Assembly (NCBI GenBank): GCA_945897475.1
Contig: CAMDFL010000012.1
Coordinates: 1-44,659 of the forward strand
Source: Bordetella parapertussis
GTDB lineage: Bacteria > Pseudomonadota > Gammaproteobacteria > Burkholderiales > SG8-39
Direction: 5' to 3'
Length of the DNA: 44,659 nt
Below, one piece after another: positions 23,702 through 32,157 of this stretch. The first letter of the stretch is position 1; each line of letters opens with the position of its first letter. Under the pieces are notes generated by a model. The model was given only the letters and a program-made list of their open reading frames with translations. It had not been told where the DNA came from and did not search any database. The position numbers and the translations under genes were made by a program.

Positions 23702-24820
23702 CTACACCGCAATGAAATCAAGTTGCGCATCGCGCTCGGAGAAGGACTGCGCGCCTTGCGGCGTGATCACCACCGGCTCGCCGCACATGAGATACCCCGT
23801 TTCAGGCAGATATTGATTGGGGTGCATCACGAATACCATGCCTTCTTCCAGCACCACCTCGCTGTCATCGGTGATATCACCCGGCCGGTCGGAAGTAATT
23901 CCCAATCCGTGACCACGCACCCGCATATAAGGCGGCTGACAATACTTGCCGTAGCCGGCGGCGCGAAATACATCGTTCATGGCATTCGCCACATCCTTCA
24001 CCTTGGCGCCGGGAAGTGCGGCTTCCTGACCGCGATGCATGGCGTCCTGCAACACTTTATATTTTTCGCGCAGCAACGGCGAAGGCTCTCCGATCACCGT
24101 GGTGCGGCAGATCTGCACAAACTGGCCTTTGTAGCAGGGCGTGATCTCCGACAGAATAATGTCGCCAACATCGAGCTTCCTATGGCCCGCGGCACGCACC
24201 GCAAGATTGTGTTGCGAAGCTGAGAGCAGCAGAAAGTTATCCTCAGCCCCCATTTCCTTCATATAGCAATACAAATCCGCAGTGAGCTCGAACTCGCGCA
24301 TGCCGGGTTTGACGATTTCGCGCAAACGTTCATAACCGCGCTCGGCGATCCAGGTGCCTTTTTTACCTGCGGCCAATTCGTCGGCATTACGCACGCGCGC
24401 GATCTGACTGGCAAAGCCGTCGTTGGCGGCGCGTTTTCCGCCGAGCACCATTTCAATTTTTTTCGCTGTTTCAGCGAACAAGGTCACCACGCCCACGGTA
24501 ACGACTTTCGCAGAATTCACCTTGATTTTCTTCAACGCGCGCTCAATTCCGTCGGCAAGGTCGTCGCAACCCAGGGTGTCCTCGGTGCGACTGATACCGG
24601 CGGCGCGTTCGGCATCCCAAGCCGGTGTAACAACCAGGGTGCTGCGGCCCGAGCGCTCGATAATGACGGCGGACTCGCCGATAGGCCGCACGCCCGAAAA
24701 CACAAAAACCACGTTGGAATCGAGAAAAAGATTCTGGCCGTTGCAGGCAGCCAACATCGCATCGAAGCCTTCTTTTCCAAGGTATGCGCAGGTTTCGTCG
24801 ATTCTGATGTCTTTCGCCAT
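23702..24820 (-). CDS. M24 creatinase-fold protein, partly degraded metal site
   Basis: A 372-residue M24-family protein. The N-terminal domain includes LAACNGQNLFLDSNVVFVFSG; the C-terminal domain keeps the catalytic His of VRGHGLGITSDRPG but has GDIILSEITPCYKGQFVQICRT where active peptidases have two metal-binding Asp, and VFVMHPNQYLPETG where the first Glu is expected. Creatinase and ectoine hydrolase are non-peptidase members, so hydrolysis of an amide or amidine bond in a small molecule is plausible. ATG 24820 was chosen over 24826 because AAAGGG then has proper spacing. First gene of the leftward pair, divergent from the VOC-monooxygenase-Bug operon. Confidence 0.78.
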   Translation of the reverse strand: MAKDIRIDETCAYLGKEGFDAMLAACNGQNLFLDSNVVFVFSGVRPIGESAVIIERSGRSTLVVTPAWDAERAAGISRTEDTLGCDDLADGIERALKKIKVNSAKVVTVGVVTLFAETAKKIEMVLGGKRAANDGFASQIARVRNADELAAGKKGTWIAERGYERLREIVKPGMREFELTADLYCYMKEMGAEDNFLLLSASQHNLAVRAAGHRKLDVGDIILSEITPCYKGQFVQICRTTVIGEPSPLLREKYKVLQDAMHRGQEAALPGAKVKDVANAMNDVFRAAGYGKYCQPPYMRVRGHGLGITSDRPGDITDDSEVVLEEGMVFVMHPNQYLPETGYLMCGEPVVITPQGAQSFSERDAQLDFIAV

Positions 24821-25019
24821 TGCCATCCCTTTACGTTAAGTTCGGCTTTATAGCACCGGATGCAGGCTCAGACAATTCGATATTCCCCCGATATCCCCAT
24901 CGCCCGCCAACCGGGGATTTCATCGCGCATTAGAATCCGCATAACAATTTAATTTAAATCGAAATGCGCAGCGGCGACAAGCCCCTACGCGGATTGCCGC
25001 ACCAGAGAGGAACTCCAAC

Positions 25020-25640
25020 ATGAATGCCAGCAATCAAACAGAATCCCGCGCAAGCCCCGCCACCCCGCAAGCCTGCGTTACCCGCGGCATCCATCACCTT
25101 GCCTTCACCACCGAAGACATGAAGGCCACCACCGAGTTTCTGCTGCGCGTGGTAGGCATGCCCTTGATTCACGCCATGCGCGTGCCACCGGGCGTGGGCA
25201 CCGGCCCCGGTAACCGGGGCAACCCTCCCTACGAAGAACTGCGCCATTACTTTTTCAACATGGGCAACGATTCCTTATTAGCTTATTTTGAGATTCCGGC
25301 AGGCGCCGAGCCCAAGGCCAAACGCGATGCCATCGGTGGCATGCAGCATTGTGCCTTCGCGGTGACCCCCGCTAAGCAACAGGAGTTGATGGCGCGCCTC
25401 AAGGCCAACAAGATTTCCTTCGATGGTCCCACTGAGATTCTCCCTGGACTTTTCTCCATTTATTTTGTCGACCCTAACGGCATCCGGATGGAAGCCTGCG
25501 CGCAACCGGCTGCGGGCGACCGCCCGGGCGTGATCGCAAGCGTCCTGCAGACAAAAGCGCAAGCCGGGCGTGAGCTCGCGACCCTGGCCGGCGCGGATGC
25601 GAAATGGCTCGCTGAAATTACCGCCGCACTGCCCGAGTGA
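25020..25640 (+). CDS. VOC-superfamily (glyoxalase/ring-cleavage fold) protein
   Basis: A 206-residue vicinal-oxygen-chelate protein. The metal ligands appear to be His26 in GIHHLAFTTEDM, a His in GGMQHCAFAV near residue 110 and a Glu in NGIRMEACAQ near residue 157, with a conserved FVDPNGI turn. Members include glyoxalases, extradiol dioxygenases and lyases; the two-half fold and the metal set fit either an isomerase or a dioxygenase. The stop overlaps the next gene's GTG by 4 bases, so it is coupled to the FAD hydroxylase and may act on its product. AGGA ribosome site before ATG 25020. Confidence 0.82.
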   Translation: MNASNQTESRASPATPQACVTRGIHHLAFTTEDMKATTEFLLRVVGMPLIHAMRVPPGVGTGPGNRGNPPYEELRHYFFNMGNDSLLAYFEIPAGAEPKAKRDAIGGMQHCAFAVTPAKQQELMARLKANKISFDGPTEILPGLFSIYFVDPNGIRMEACAQPAAGDRPGVIASVLQTKAQAGRELATLAGADAKWLAEITAALPE

Positions 25641-26833
25641 TCTACAAGACGCGTAACAAACGCCCCATCGCCATTGCAGGCGGGGGCATCGGCGGCTTGG
25701 CTTGTGCGCTGGCGTTGGCGCAGCGCGGTTTCAAAAGCGTGGTGCTCGAACAGGCGCGCGACTTCGGCGAGGTCGGTGTCGGCCTGCAAGTGGCACCCAA
25801 CGCGCTGCATGTGCTTGACGCACTGGGAGTGGGCGAACGCGTAAAGAAAGATGCCTTTCTTATTGAGCGCATGGTGATGGCCGACGCGGTGACCGGCGAT
25901 GAAATTCTCAATATCGAATGCGGCGAGGCGTTCAAAAAGCGATTTGGCAACCCCTACGCCGTGGCGCACCGCGCCGATATTCACGGCACGTTACTGGATG
26001 CTTGCCGCGAACAGAATCTAGTGGAACTTCGCACCAGCAGCCGCGTCACCTCCTACGAAGAGCGCGAAGGTCGCGTCGACGTTTTGCTTTCTTCGGATGA
26101 AAGCATCAAGGCCGACGCCCTCGTCGGCGCCGATGGCGTGCGTTCGGTGGTGCGCAATCGCATCGTCAACGACGGCGAGGCCCTGCCCTCAGGCGCAATG
26201 ATTTATCGCGCAGTGATTCCCGCCGAACAAATGCCGCGCGATCTGCAGAACCCCTACCCCATCTTATGGGCGGGACCAGGAACGCACATCATCTATTACC
26301 CGGTGCGCGACTGGAAGGTGTTCAATTTCGGGGCGACGATTGCCAACGGCGCCACCTCGGTCAACGAGGAGGAAGACGCGCCGCCTGCGGAAACGCTGCC
26401 CTTGTTCGAACACGGCTGCGATACGCCGCTACGGGTGATGCGAATCCCGAAAAGCTTCAAGCGCTACCTGGTCAGACATCGCGAACCCGCAGAGAACTGG
26501 ACGCAGGGCGCGGTCACCCTGATAGGCGACGCCGCACACCCCATGGTGCAGTACATGGCCCAGGGCGCGGCGATGGCGCTGGAGGATGCGATATGCCTTG
26601 GCGTGTGCATGACCGAAACCGATGGCGACTACGGCGTGGCGTTTAAACGCTATCAGGACACCCGCATCGTTCGCGCCAGTCGCGTCCAAATGTCATCGCT
26701 GCTGATGGACAAAATCAATCACGCGAGGGGCGTAGCCAGGCTAGTGCGTAACAGCCTGTTTGAAGGACGCAGCCAAGAAGAACACTACCAGCGGCTGGCG
26801 TGGCTCTACACCGCGCCGCCGTATGTAAAATAA
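25637..26833 (+). CDS. FAD-dependent aromatic hydroxylase (3-hydroxybenzoate 6-hydroxylase/salicylate hydroxylase-like)
   Basis: A 398-residue group A flavoprotein monooxygenase: IAIAGGGIGGLACALALAQ (FAD fold, residues 11-29), LVGADGVRSVVR (DG motif) and LIGDAAHPMVQYMAQGAAMA (GD motif, second FAD contact). VGLQVAPNALHVLDALG and the C-terminal LAWLYTAPP resemble 3-hydroxybenzoate 6-hydroxylases, which make gentisate with NADH. GTG start in a GTGA overlap with the VOC gene; both are followed by a Bug receptor. A gentisate-type intermediate would not obviously need the neighbouring aminophenol dioxygenase, so the exact substrate stays open. Confidence 0.87.
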   Translation: MIYKTRNKRPIAIAGGGIGGLACALALAQRGFKSVVLEQARDFGEVGVGLQVAPNALHVLDALGVGERVKKDAFLIERMVMADAVTGDEILNIECGEAFKKRFGNPYAVAHRADIHGTLLDACREQNLVELRTSSRVTSYEEREGRVDVLLSSDESIKADALVGADGVRSVVRNRIVNDGEALPSGAMIYRAVIPAEQMPRDLQNPYPILWAGPGTHIIYYPVRDWKVFNFGATIANGATSVNEEEDAPPAETLPLFEHGCDTPLRVMRIPKSFKRYLVRHREPAENWTQGAVTLIGDAAHPMVQYMAQGAAMALEDAICLGVCMTETDGDYGVAFKRYQDTRIVRASRVQMSSLLMDKINHARGVARLVRNSLFEGRSQEEHYQRLAWLYTAPPYVK

Positions 26834-26929
26834 TTTCATCGGTAAAATAATCTCGTCGATGCAGTAGTCTCGTAGCTTATGTAATCGGTGGTGCAACCAA
26901 GCGGCAAGCTGATCTTCCGGGAGTAAAAA

Positions 26930-27916
26930 ATGTCTACAACAAAGTTAGTGACGGCAGCTATTGCACTTTGCGGACTGGTATCACACACAGGATCGCTCGC
27001 CCAGGTCTATCCCGCCAAGCCGGCACGTCTCATCATTGCGGCCGCTCCCGGCGGAACCACCGACGTGCTCGGGCGCTTACTGGGAATGCGTTTGAGCGAT
27101 CGCCTCGGCCAGCCCTTCCTGGTGGAGAATCGCGGCGGCGGCGGCGGTAGCCTGGCTGCCGACGCGGTATCCAAAGCGCCCGCCGACGGCTACACGCTGC
27201 TGATGACCAATGACCAACTGGTGGTACAAGCTAGTGCCGTTAGCAGCGGCTCCTCGGCCAAGCTGACTTACGATCCGCTCAAAGACTTCGCGCCGATCGG
27301 GATCATGGGCCGCGGCCCCGTGGTGCTGGGGGTGCATCCTTCCGTGCCCGCGAATTCGGTCACCGAACTGGTGGCGTTGGCGCGCGCGCAGCGCGGCAAG
27401 CTGTCATTCGCCTCCTGCGGCAACGGAACCGTACTGCACTTGGCGGGAGAACTACTCAATCTCGCCGCAGGCATCGATCTCGCGCACATCGCCTACAAGG
27501 GATGCTCACCGGCGATGTTGGACGCAGTGTCGGGGCAGGTGCCGATATTCTTCACCGTGCTTGGCAACGCGGCGGCATTTGAGAAATCCGGCAAAGTGCG
27601 CTTGCTCGGCGTCGCTTCGCAGCAAAGGCTCGCGAACTATCCGAACCTGCCGACCATCGCAGAGGCGGGATTCTCAGGTTACAACGCGTTTCCCTGGTTC
27701 GGGCTGCTTGCCCCCAGCGGCGCACCGCGCGACATCATCGCAAAGCTCGCCGCCGAAGTCGCCACCACCATGGCCGCGCCCGAAGTCATCGAGAGGCTGC
27801 GCAGCATGTCGCTGGAGCCGGTCACGGCGGGGCCGGAGGCGTTTGCCGAGATCATGCGCGAGGATCTGGCGCGCTGGAGCCGGGTGGTGCGCGACGCCAA
27901 GATTCGCATCGACTGA
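26930..27916 (+). CDS. Bug/TctC-family receptor of the VOC-hydroxylase operon
   Basis: A 328-residue receptor with a signal peptide (residues 1-25, ending GSLAQ), then VYPAKPARLIIAAAPGGTTD and a glycine-rich loop RGGGGGSLAADAVSK in place of the usual PGA-GG loop. LANYPNLPTIAEAGFSGYN marks the second lobe. It lies 96 bases after the FAD hydroxylase gene on the same strand, with a GGGAG site, suggesting it imports an aromatic acid for that enzyme. The gene is convergent with the next Bug gene. Confidence 0.92.
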   Translation: MSTTKLVTAAIALCGLVSHTGSLAQVYPAKPARLIIAAAPGGTTDVLGRLLGMRLSDRLGQPFLVENRGGGGGSLAADAVSKAPADGYTLLMTNDQLVVQASAVSSGSSAKLTYDPLKDFAPIGIMGRGPVVLGVHPSVPANSVTELVALARAQRGKLSFASCGNGTVLHLAGELLNLAAGIDLAHIAYKGCSPAMLDAVSGQVPIFFTVLGNAAAFEKSGKVRLLGVASQQRLANYPNLPTIAEAGFSGYNAFPWFGLLAPSGAPRDIIAKLAAEVATTMAAPEVIERLRSMSLEPVTAGPEAFAEIMREDLARWSRVVRDAKIRID

Positions 27917-27927
27917 GCAGCACTTCT

Positions 27928-27943
27928 ACCGGCTCAAACCGGT
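27928..27943. terminator. Small hairpin between convergent Bug genes
   Basis: ACCGG, loop CTCAAA, CCGGT form a 5-bp GC-rich hairpin 12 bases after a Bug stop and between convergent genes. No T run follows on either strand, so intrinsic terminator function is uncertain. Confidence 0.25.
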
Positions 27944-28026
27944 CAGCGGCCAAGGCGTAGCGTGATCCCACGCTGGAGATGATGGGGCGATCCGCGATCC
28001 GCATCACTGATTTCGACGGTCCTCGC

Positions 28027-29007
28027 TTACTGCAGCTTGATGCCGCTCTCCTTAAAGACCTTCGTCCAGCGCTCTGCCTCTTTCCTGAAAAAAGCATCGA
28101 ATTCCGCGGGAGTGTTGCTTGCCGCGGTGATCCCGGATTTCTCCAAGCGCCCGATGATCGCCGGGTCCGAGTACATTTTCACCACCTCGCGCTGGATACG
28201 CTCGATGATCGCGGCGGGCGTGCCGGCGGGCGCAACCAGCCCCACCCAAGTGGAGATGTCATCCAGGCCCGGCAGATCGGCCGCAATCGCAAGCGTCCTC
28301 ACCTCAGGCAAGGGAACAATCGGGCGGCTGTTGAGCTTTGCCAATGCGCGCAATTTGCCGCTTTGTATCAGCGGCAGACTGGCGGCGATGCCATCGACGA
28401 TGAAATCAACACTGCCGGTGAGCAGCCCCTGCACCACATCGGCGCTGCCTTTGTAGGGCACCAGCACCACGTCGATGCCCGCCATGCGGCTGAACAGATA
28501 TCCGGCAAGCCGCGTGGTGATGACACCCGCGCCGTAATTAAGCTTACCCGGGTTCGCTCGCCCCTTGGCGATCAATTCCTGCACCGTCTTCGGCCCGTCG
28601 GCCCTCACAGTCAAGAGCGAGGTATTGTTGGCCAACAAGGTGATGGTCGCGAAATCCTTGAACGCATCGTAGGAGAGCGGCGCACTCGCGGTCGCCGGGT
28701 TCATCACCAAGGTGCTATCCATGGCAGCCAGCAAGGTGTACCCGTCGTTGGGCGCCTTGGCAACCAGTTGCGCGCCGATTGCGGTATCGGCGCCGGGTCG
28801 GTTTTCAATCACCACTGGCTGACCCCAGGTCTCGGAGAGCCTTTGCCCGACCACGCGCGCCACCACATCGGTGGGCCCTCCCGCAGGGAAGGGAACAATG
28901 ATGCGCACCGCGCGATTCGGATAACTGCGCGAGGCCGTGTCGGTCTGGGCGATGGCAAGCCCCGAGATCAGGGCAAACAACAAAGTCATACAGCGTAAGG
29001 CAATCAT
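28027..29007 (-). CDS. Bug/TctC-family receptor
   Basis: A 326-residue receptor from ATG 29007, chosen for its AAAGGAGGA site; a longer frame upstream adds 31 residues without signal features. The signal peptide (MIALRCMTLLFALISGLAIAQ) is followed by a short extra spacer TDTASR before SYPNRAVRIIVPFPAGGPTD. The second loop is RPGADTAIGAQLVAK. IVPLPEVRTLAIAADLPG replaces the usual proline-rich PTIAE segment. It stands alone, convergent with the preceding Bug gene, and 187 bases separate it from the next one, so no enzyme partner is evident. Confidence 0.92.
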   Translation of the reverse strand: MIALRCMTLLFALISGLAIAQTDTASRSYPNRAVRIIVPFPAGGPTDVVARVVGQRLSETWGQPVVIENRPGADTAIGAQLVAKAPNDGYTLLAAMDSTLVMNPATASAPLSYDAFKDFATITLLANNTSLLTVRADGPKTVQELIAKGRANPGKLNYGAGVITTRLAGYLFSRMAGIDVVLVPYKGSADVVQGLLTGSVDFIVDGIAASLPLIQSGKLRALAKLNSRPIVPLPEVRTLAIAADLPGLDDISTWVGLVAPAGTPAAIIERIQREVVKMYSDPAIIGRLEKSGITAASNTPAEFDAFFRKEAERWTKVFKESGIKLQ

Positions 29008-29140
29008 CGCGAGATCCTCCTTTATTGAGTTTCGGCAACCGGGACGCGCCTCGGTACCGCCCGCGCTGCCATTATCCGTTGGTCCATCGCAATATGCCAA
29101 TTAGCCGAAGGAAAAAAAACCTGGTTCATCTGTAGATGCC

Positions 29141-29173
29141 AGTAACTTCGCAGTAACTTCGCAGTAAATTCGC
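29141..29173 (+). repeat. Triple 11-bp tandem repeat
   Basis: AGTAACTTCGC twice, then AGTAAATTCGC, lie between two same-strand Bug genes, directly downstream of the one at 29195. Confidence 0.75.
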
Positions 29174-29194
29174 GGATGCCACCGCCAGCTACTG

Positions 29195-30163
29195 CTATTT
29201 CTTCATACCGAGCTTTTCCAAAAGCAGTGCGTTGGTAGCTCGGTCGCGCAGCAGATACGCTGTGAGTGCTTGGCCGACCAGCAGGTTTTTATCAAACAGC
29301 GCGTTCTTGGTCGCGATGTCGATATACCGCGGCGTTCGCGCCGCATCGGCAAAGATAGCAATTAAACGCTTAGCCAGCGCCGGTGGCAGTCCCTTAGGGC
29401 CATAGACAAATTGAATATTGGTCCCCGTCAGACCATATCCCATCTCCTCCAGAGTTGGCACCTCGGGGGCTACGCTGAAACGATCTTCCTGGAACGAAGC
29501 GATCACGCGCATGGCTCCGTTTTGAACCTGTTGCGCCCAACTGCCCGCGCCATAGCTCGCGGCGACAATTTGTCCACCAAGCAGGGCGGTGCTGACATCC
29601 GCATCGCCCTTGAACGGCACCACGATGGCATCGATATTGGCGCGCAACAGAATGCTGCGCGTGAATACATCGACCGAACTGCCGGTACCTGATACACCGA
29701 AGGACACTTTGCCAGGATTCTTCTTCGCAAACTCCACCAATTCACGCAGCGTCTTGTGCGCACTGTCGGCCTTGACCACCATACCGACTCTCTGACGGGC
29801 GGCCATCAGCAAGGGCTCGGTGATTTCGAGAAAATCGGGGCGGATGTCAATGAAATGAAACGCCAGCGTGAACGCCGAAGTCGGCGCAAGCCCGAGCGTA
29901 TAACCATCCGGCTTGGCCGCAGCCACTTCGTTGATGGCGATCGCGCCATTCGCCCCTGAACGGTTGACCACGATCACCTCTTGTCCGAGCCCCGCGCGCG
30001 CTTCCTGGGCAAGCGCGCGAGCGAGAATGTCGGTTGCTCCGCCCGGAGGAAAGCCGACCACCATCCTGAGCGGACGGTTTGGAAATTCGCTCTGCGCGGT
30101 GGCAAGCGATACCGTGAGGGTAAGCGCCACCGCAAGCAGCGACCTGGCAATTCGGGTATTCAT
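29195..30163 (-). CDS. Bug/TctC-family receptor
   Basis: A 322-residue receptor with a signal peptide (MNTRIARSLLAVALTLTVSLATAQ, residue 24 end) and the loops EFPNRPLRMVVGFPPGGATD and RSGANGAIAINEVAA. Its C-terminal third is the most divergent of the set: YGPKGLPPALAKRLIAIFAD and a final LLEKLGMKK instead of the common AGIKPE ending, and it lacks the tyrosine/proline pattern of the others. It may thus bind a different ligand class. It has no adjacent enzyme gene; upstream lie a Bug tail relic and hicAB. Confidence 0.9.
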   Translation of the reverse strand: MNTRIARSLLAVALTLTVSLATAQSEFPNRPLRMVVGFPPGGATDILARALAQEARAGLGQEVIVVNRSGANGAIAINEVAAAKPDGYTLGLAPTSAFTLAFHFIDIRPDFLEITEPLLMAARQRVGMVVKADSAHKTLRELVEFAKKNPGKVSFGVSGTGSSVDVFTRSILLRANIDAIVVPFKGDADVSTALLGGQIVAASYGAGSWAQQVQNGAMRVIASFQEDRFSVAPEVPTLEEMGYGLTGTNIQFVYGPKGLPPALAKRLIAIFADAARTPRYIDIATKNALFDKNLLVGQALTAYLLRDRATNALLLEKLGMKK

Positions 30164-30248
30164 GTTCTACTCCACTGATTGTTATCTGTACGAAGCATGG
30201 GAATGCGGCACGGCCCCTCTGCGCCCAATATCCGCGAATCATACGGTT

Positions 30249-30319
30249 TACTCAAAGCCAATTCCTGCCGTTTTGCCGAGCGCACCCCCTTGGGCGGTAT
30301 CGGCGGCAAGCAGGGATTG
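30249..30319 (-). pseudogene. Bug-gene 3' tail relic
   Basis: On the minus strand this reads SLLAADTAQGGALGKTAG then IGFE and a stop, the last 23 or so residues of a Bug receptor with no start or body. It begins directly after the hicB stop codon. Its first 27 bases are identical to the matching part of the intact Bug gene at 31040-32011, while the last 45 bases are the same length but diverged, so it came from a paralogue. Confidence 0.65.
30293..30319 (-). repeat. 27-bp direct repeat, copy 1
   Basis: Identical over 27 bases to 31085-31111, in the same orientation. The two copies flank the hicAB module and both encode the LLAADTA segment of a Bug receptor C-terminus. Confidence 0.8.
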
Positions 30320-30320
30320 A

Positions 30321-30776
30321 TTAGGTAGTCATGCTTATGGACACTGACGAAACTTTTGTCACGCTCACAGATGCCCGCAAACCCAGTGCCGCCAGCGCCG
30401 CCTCAAGCTGAGAAAGTTTCGATTCATGGTCAAGGTTGAGAATACGACGCACCTGACGCCCGTCGATGCCGAGCAATTCGCCCAACTGTGCCTGAGTCAC
30501 ACCCTGTTCGCACATCGCCTCATGAATCGCCAGTTTGATCGCTGCACGTGGTGGCAACACGACCACAGACTGACCGCGCTTCGCCTTGCTCGGCACAGGC
30601 AATGCTCGCCCATCTTCAAGATAGCCAGATAGCGCCACCGTCAACGCTTCTTCCGCGCGCTCCAGCGCCTCTGCCTCGTTTATGCCGGCGGTAATCGCTT
30701 CCGGGATATCGACAAAAAACGCGCCGACTTGCCCGCCTCGATAACTCTTTAGAGTGACGGGGTATGACATGTTCAT
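30321..30776 (-). CDS. hicB: HicB-family antitoxin
   Basis: A 151-residue antitoxin: an N-terminal partial RNase H-like HicB domain (FFVDIPEAITAGINEAEALE, then GYLEDGRALPVPSKA) and a C-terminal XRE-type helix-turn-helix (GVTQAQLGELLGIDGRQVRRIL). It neutralises HicA and represses the operon. The ATG overlaps the hicA end in an ATGA junction and follows GAGGAG. The extreme C-terminus (VSSVSISMTT) stops exactly where a Bug tail relic begins, so it may have been altered by recombination. The antitoxin is intact while its toxin gene is frameshifted. Confidence 0.88.
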   Translation of the reverse strand: MNMSYPVTLKSYRGGQVGAFFVDIPEAITAGINEAEALERAEEALTVALSGYLEDGRALPVPSKAKRGQSVVVLPPRAAIKLAIHEAMCEQGVTQAQLGELLGIDGRQVRRILNLDHESKLSQLEAALAALGLRASVSVTKVSSVSISMTT

Positions 30777-30977
30777 TTTTGAATACTCCTCAGACGGGTA
30801 TTGAGCTGCTTGCAAATATCATCCAGAAATTCCGGGGAATAATCGCTATCACCATGCATCGGCACCGTCGTTTGTTTGCCGTTCAGCTTGAACCAGATAA
30901 TGCCCGCCGTTACCGCGATTCTTGATAATTTCCGCGCCGCTGGCCTTCAGGAATTTCAGGAAATCCCTTGATTTCAT
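30773..30977 (-). pseudogene. hicA: Frameshifted HicA toxin gene
   Basis: The first frame reads MKSRDFLKFLKASGAE then IIKNRGNGGHYLV, and a second frame continues KLNGKQTTVPMHGDSDYSPE then FLDDICKQLNTRL. A single extra T at about 30891 (GGTTCAAG for GGTCAAG) explains the shift; the total length of 205 bases is one more than a multiple of three. The catalytic His of the GGHY segment is before the break and the rest after it. Intact HicA binds RNA and cleaves mRNA. This copy should yield only a short truncated peptide unless translational slippage occurs or the extra base is a sequencing error. Confidence 0.78.
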
Positions 30978-30990
30978 AGATTTAAGAGTA

Positions 30991-31004
30991 GGACATATAT
31001 GTCC
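30991..31004. promoter_or_regulatory. Perfect 14-bp palindrome, probable HicB operator
   Basis: GGACATATATGTCC is a perfect palindrome 14 bases upstream of the hicA start. HicB antitoxins with a helix-turn-helix bind such symmetric sites to control their operon. It is immediately after the stop of the upstream Bug gene. Confidence 0.6.
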
Positions 31005-31039
31005 GCCTTGCAAGCGTCGTACGCATACGAATCACTTGC

Positions 31040-32011
31040 TTATTCAACGCTGATTCCGGTCTTTTTAATGAGCACGCCCCATTTGGCGGTATCGGCGGCA
31101 AGCAGGGATTGCAGTCCCGCCGAAGATGCCAATTCCCTGGATGCCGCTTGCAGTCCCAGCTTTTCATAATGCGAGATCAAGTCGGGATCGGCGAGGCCGG
31201 CCTGCAACGCGGCCACCAGCCGGTCGATTACCGGGCGCGGCGTTTTTTTGGGCACATACAATGCCGTCCAGGGCAGCACTTCGAAACCCCTGAGCCCGCC
31301 TTCCTCCAGCGTAGGCACGCCGGGCAGCGTGGCCATGCGCGATCGCGATGTGACACCCAATGCCTTCACCTTGCCCCCGGTAATGTGACGCGCAGCGGTG
31401 GTACTCGAATCGCATAACAGATCGACCTGTCCGCCCATCACGTCATTCAAGGCAGGCGCCGTGCCCTTGTAGGACACCGCCGTGAATTTCATACCGAGTG
31501 CCGCCTGAAACAGGAGCGCGCATAGCCCCGATACGCTGCTTATGCCCGCATCCGCGACAGTAATGCGATCGCCTTGAATTTTTGCGTAGGCGATGAACTC
31601 GTTCATATCCGCGGCCGGTAATTCGCGTCGAGCCACCATTACCAGGGTGGAATGCGCCACCACACCAACGTAATCGAAATCGGTGAGCGGGTTGTAGTCG
31701 AGCTTGCGATACAAGGCAGGACTGGTTGCCATGCCGATGTTGTGATACAGGATGGTGTAACCGTCGGGCGCCGCTTTCGCGACTTTCGCGACACCGATAT
31801 TGCCGCCCGCGCCGCCGATGTTCTCGATCACCAAGGCTTGTCCAAGGTGCCGGGCCATCGGCACCGCCAGCGCGCGCCCGTAGACATCGGCAGGGCCGCC
31901 CGCGGCATTGGGAATAACCACGGTGACAGGACGCGCCGGATAGGGCTGCGCCGATCCGACATGCGATATGCACATCATCAACATCACCACAATAGACCAT
32001 AGCATTTTCAT
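31040..32011 (-). CDS. Bug/TctC-family receptor next to hicAB
   Basis: A 323-residue receptor from ATG 32011 (AGGAAC site), signal peptide MKMLWSIVVMLMMCISHVGS, then PYPARPVTVVIPNAAGGPAD. The first loop has a smaller, Asn-Ala-Ala version of the usual Pro/Ala/Gly segment, and the second is NIGGAGGNIGVAKVA, with Ile-Gly replacing the usual Arg-Pro; both change the ligand pocket. The C-terminal LLAADTAKWG segment contains the 27-bp repeat (31085-31111) shared with a relic on the other side of hicAB. Divergent from the deleted Bug relic at 32158. Confidence 0.92.
   Translation of the reverse strand: MKMLWSIVVMLMMCISHVGSAQPYPARPVTVVIPNAAGGPADVYGRALAVPMARHLGQALVIENIGGAGGNIGVAKVAKAAPDGYTILYHNIGMATSPALYRKLDYNPLTDFDYVGVVAHSTLVMVARRELPAADMNEFIAYAKIQGDRITVADAGISSVSGLCALLFQAALGMKFTAVSYKGTAPALNDVMGGQVDLLCDSSTTAARHITGGKVKALGVTSRSRMATLPGVPTLEEGGLRGFEVLPWTALYVPKKTPRPVIDRLVAALQAGLADPDLISHYEKLGLQAASRELASSAGLQSLLAADTAKWGVLIKKTGISVE
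31085..31111 (-). repeat. 27-bp direct repeat, copy 2
   Basis: Identical to 30293-30319. This copy lies within the intact Bug gene at 31040-32011 and encodes its LLAADTA segment. Confidence 0.8.
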
Positions 32012-32157
32012 GGATCGTTCCTGCGATTTAACAACTGACGGACAATTGAGAGGAAATTGACAGGCCACTGATGGGATGCCGGCGATGGTACCTGAGGTTA
32101 AACTCAGGTGGTGTTCGGAACGCTCTCACGCAATTTGCACGCCTTTGCAAGGAAAAA

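Noticed and set aside
27928..27943. Strong intrinsic terminator between convergent Bug genes
   Set aside because: Stem is only five pairs and no T run follows, so it is kept only as a weak hairpin.
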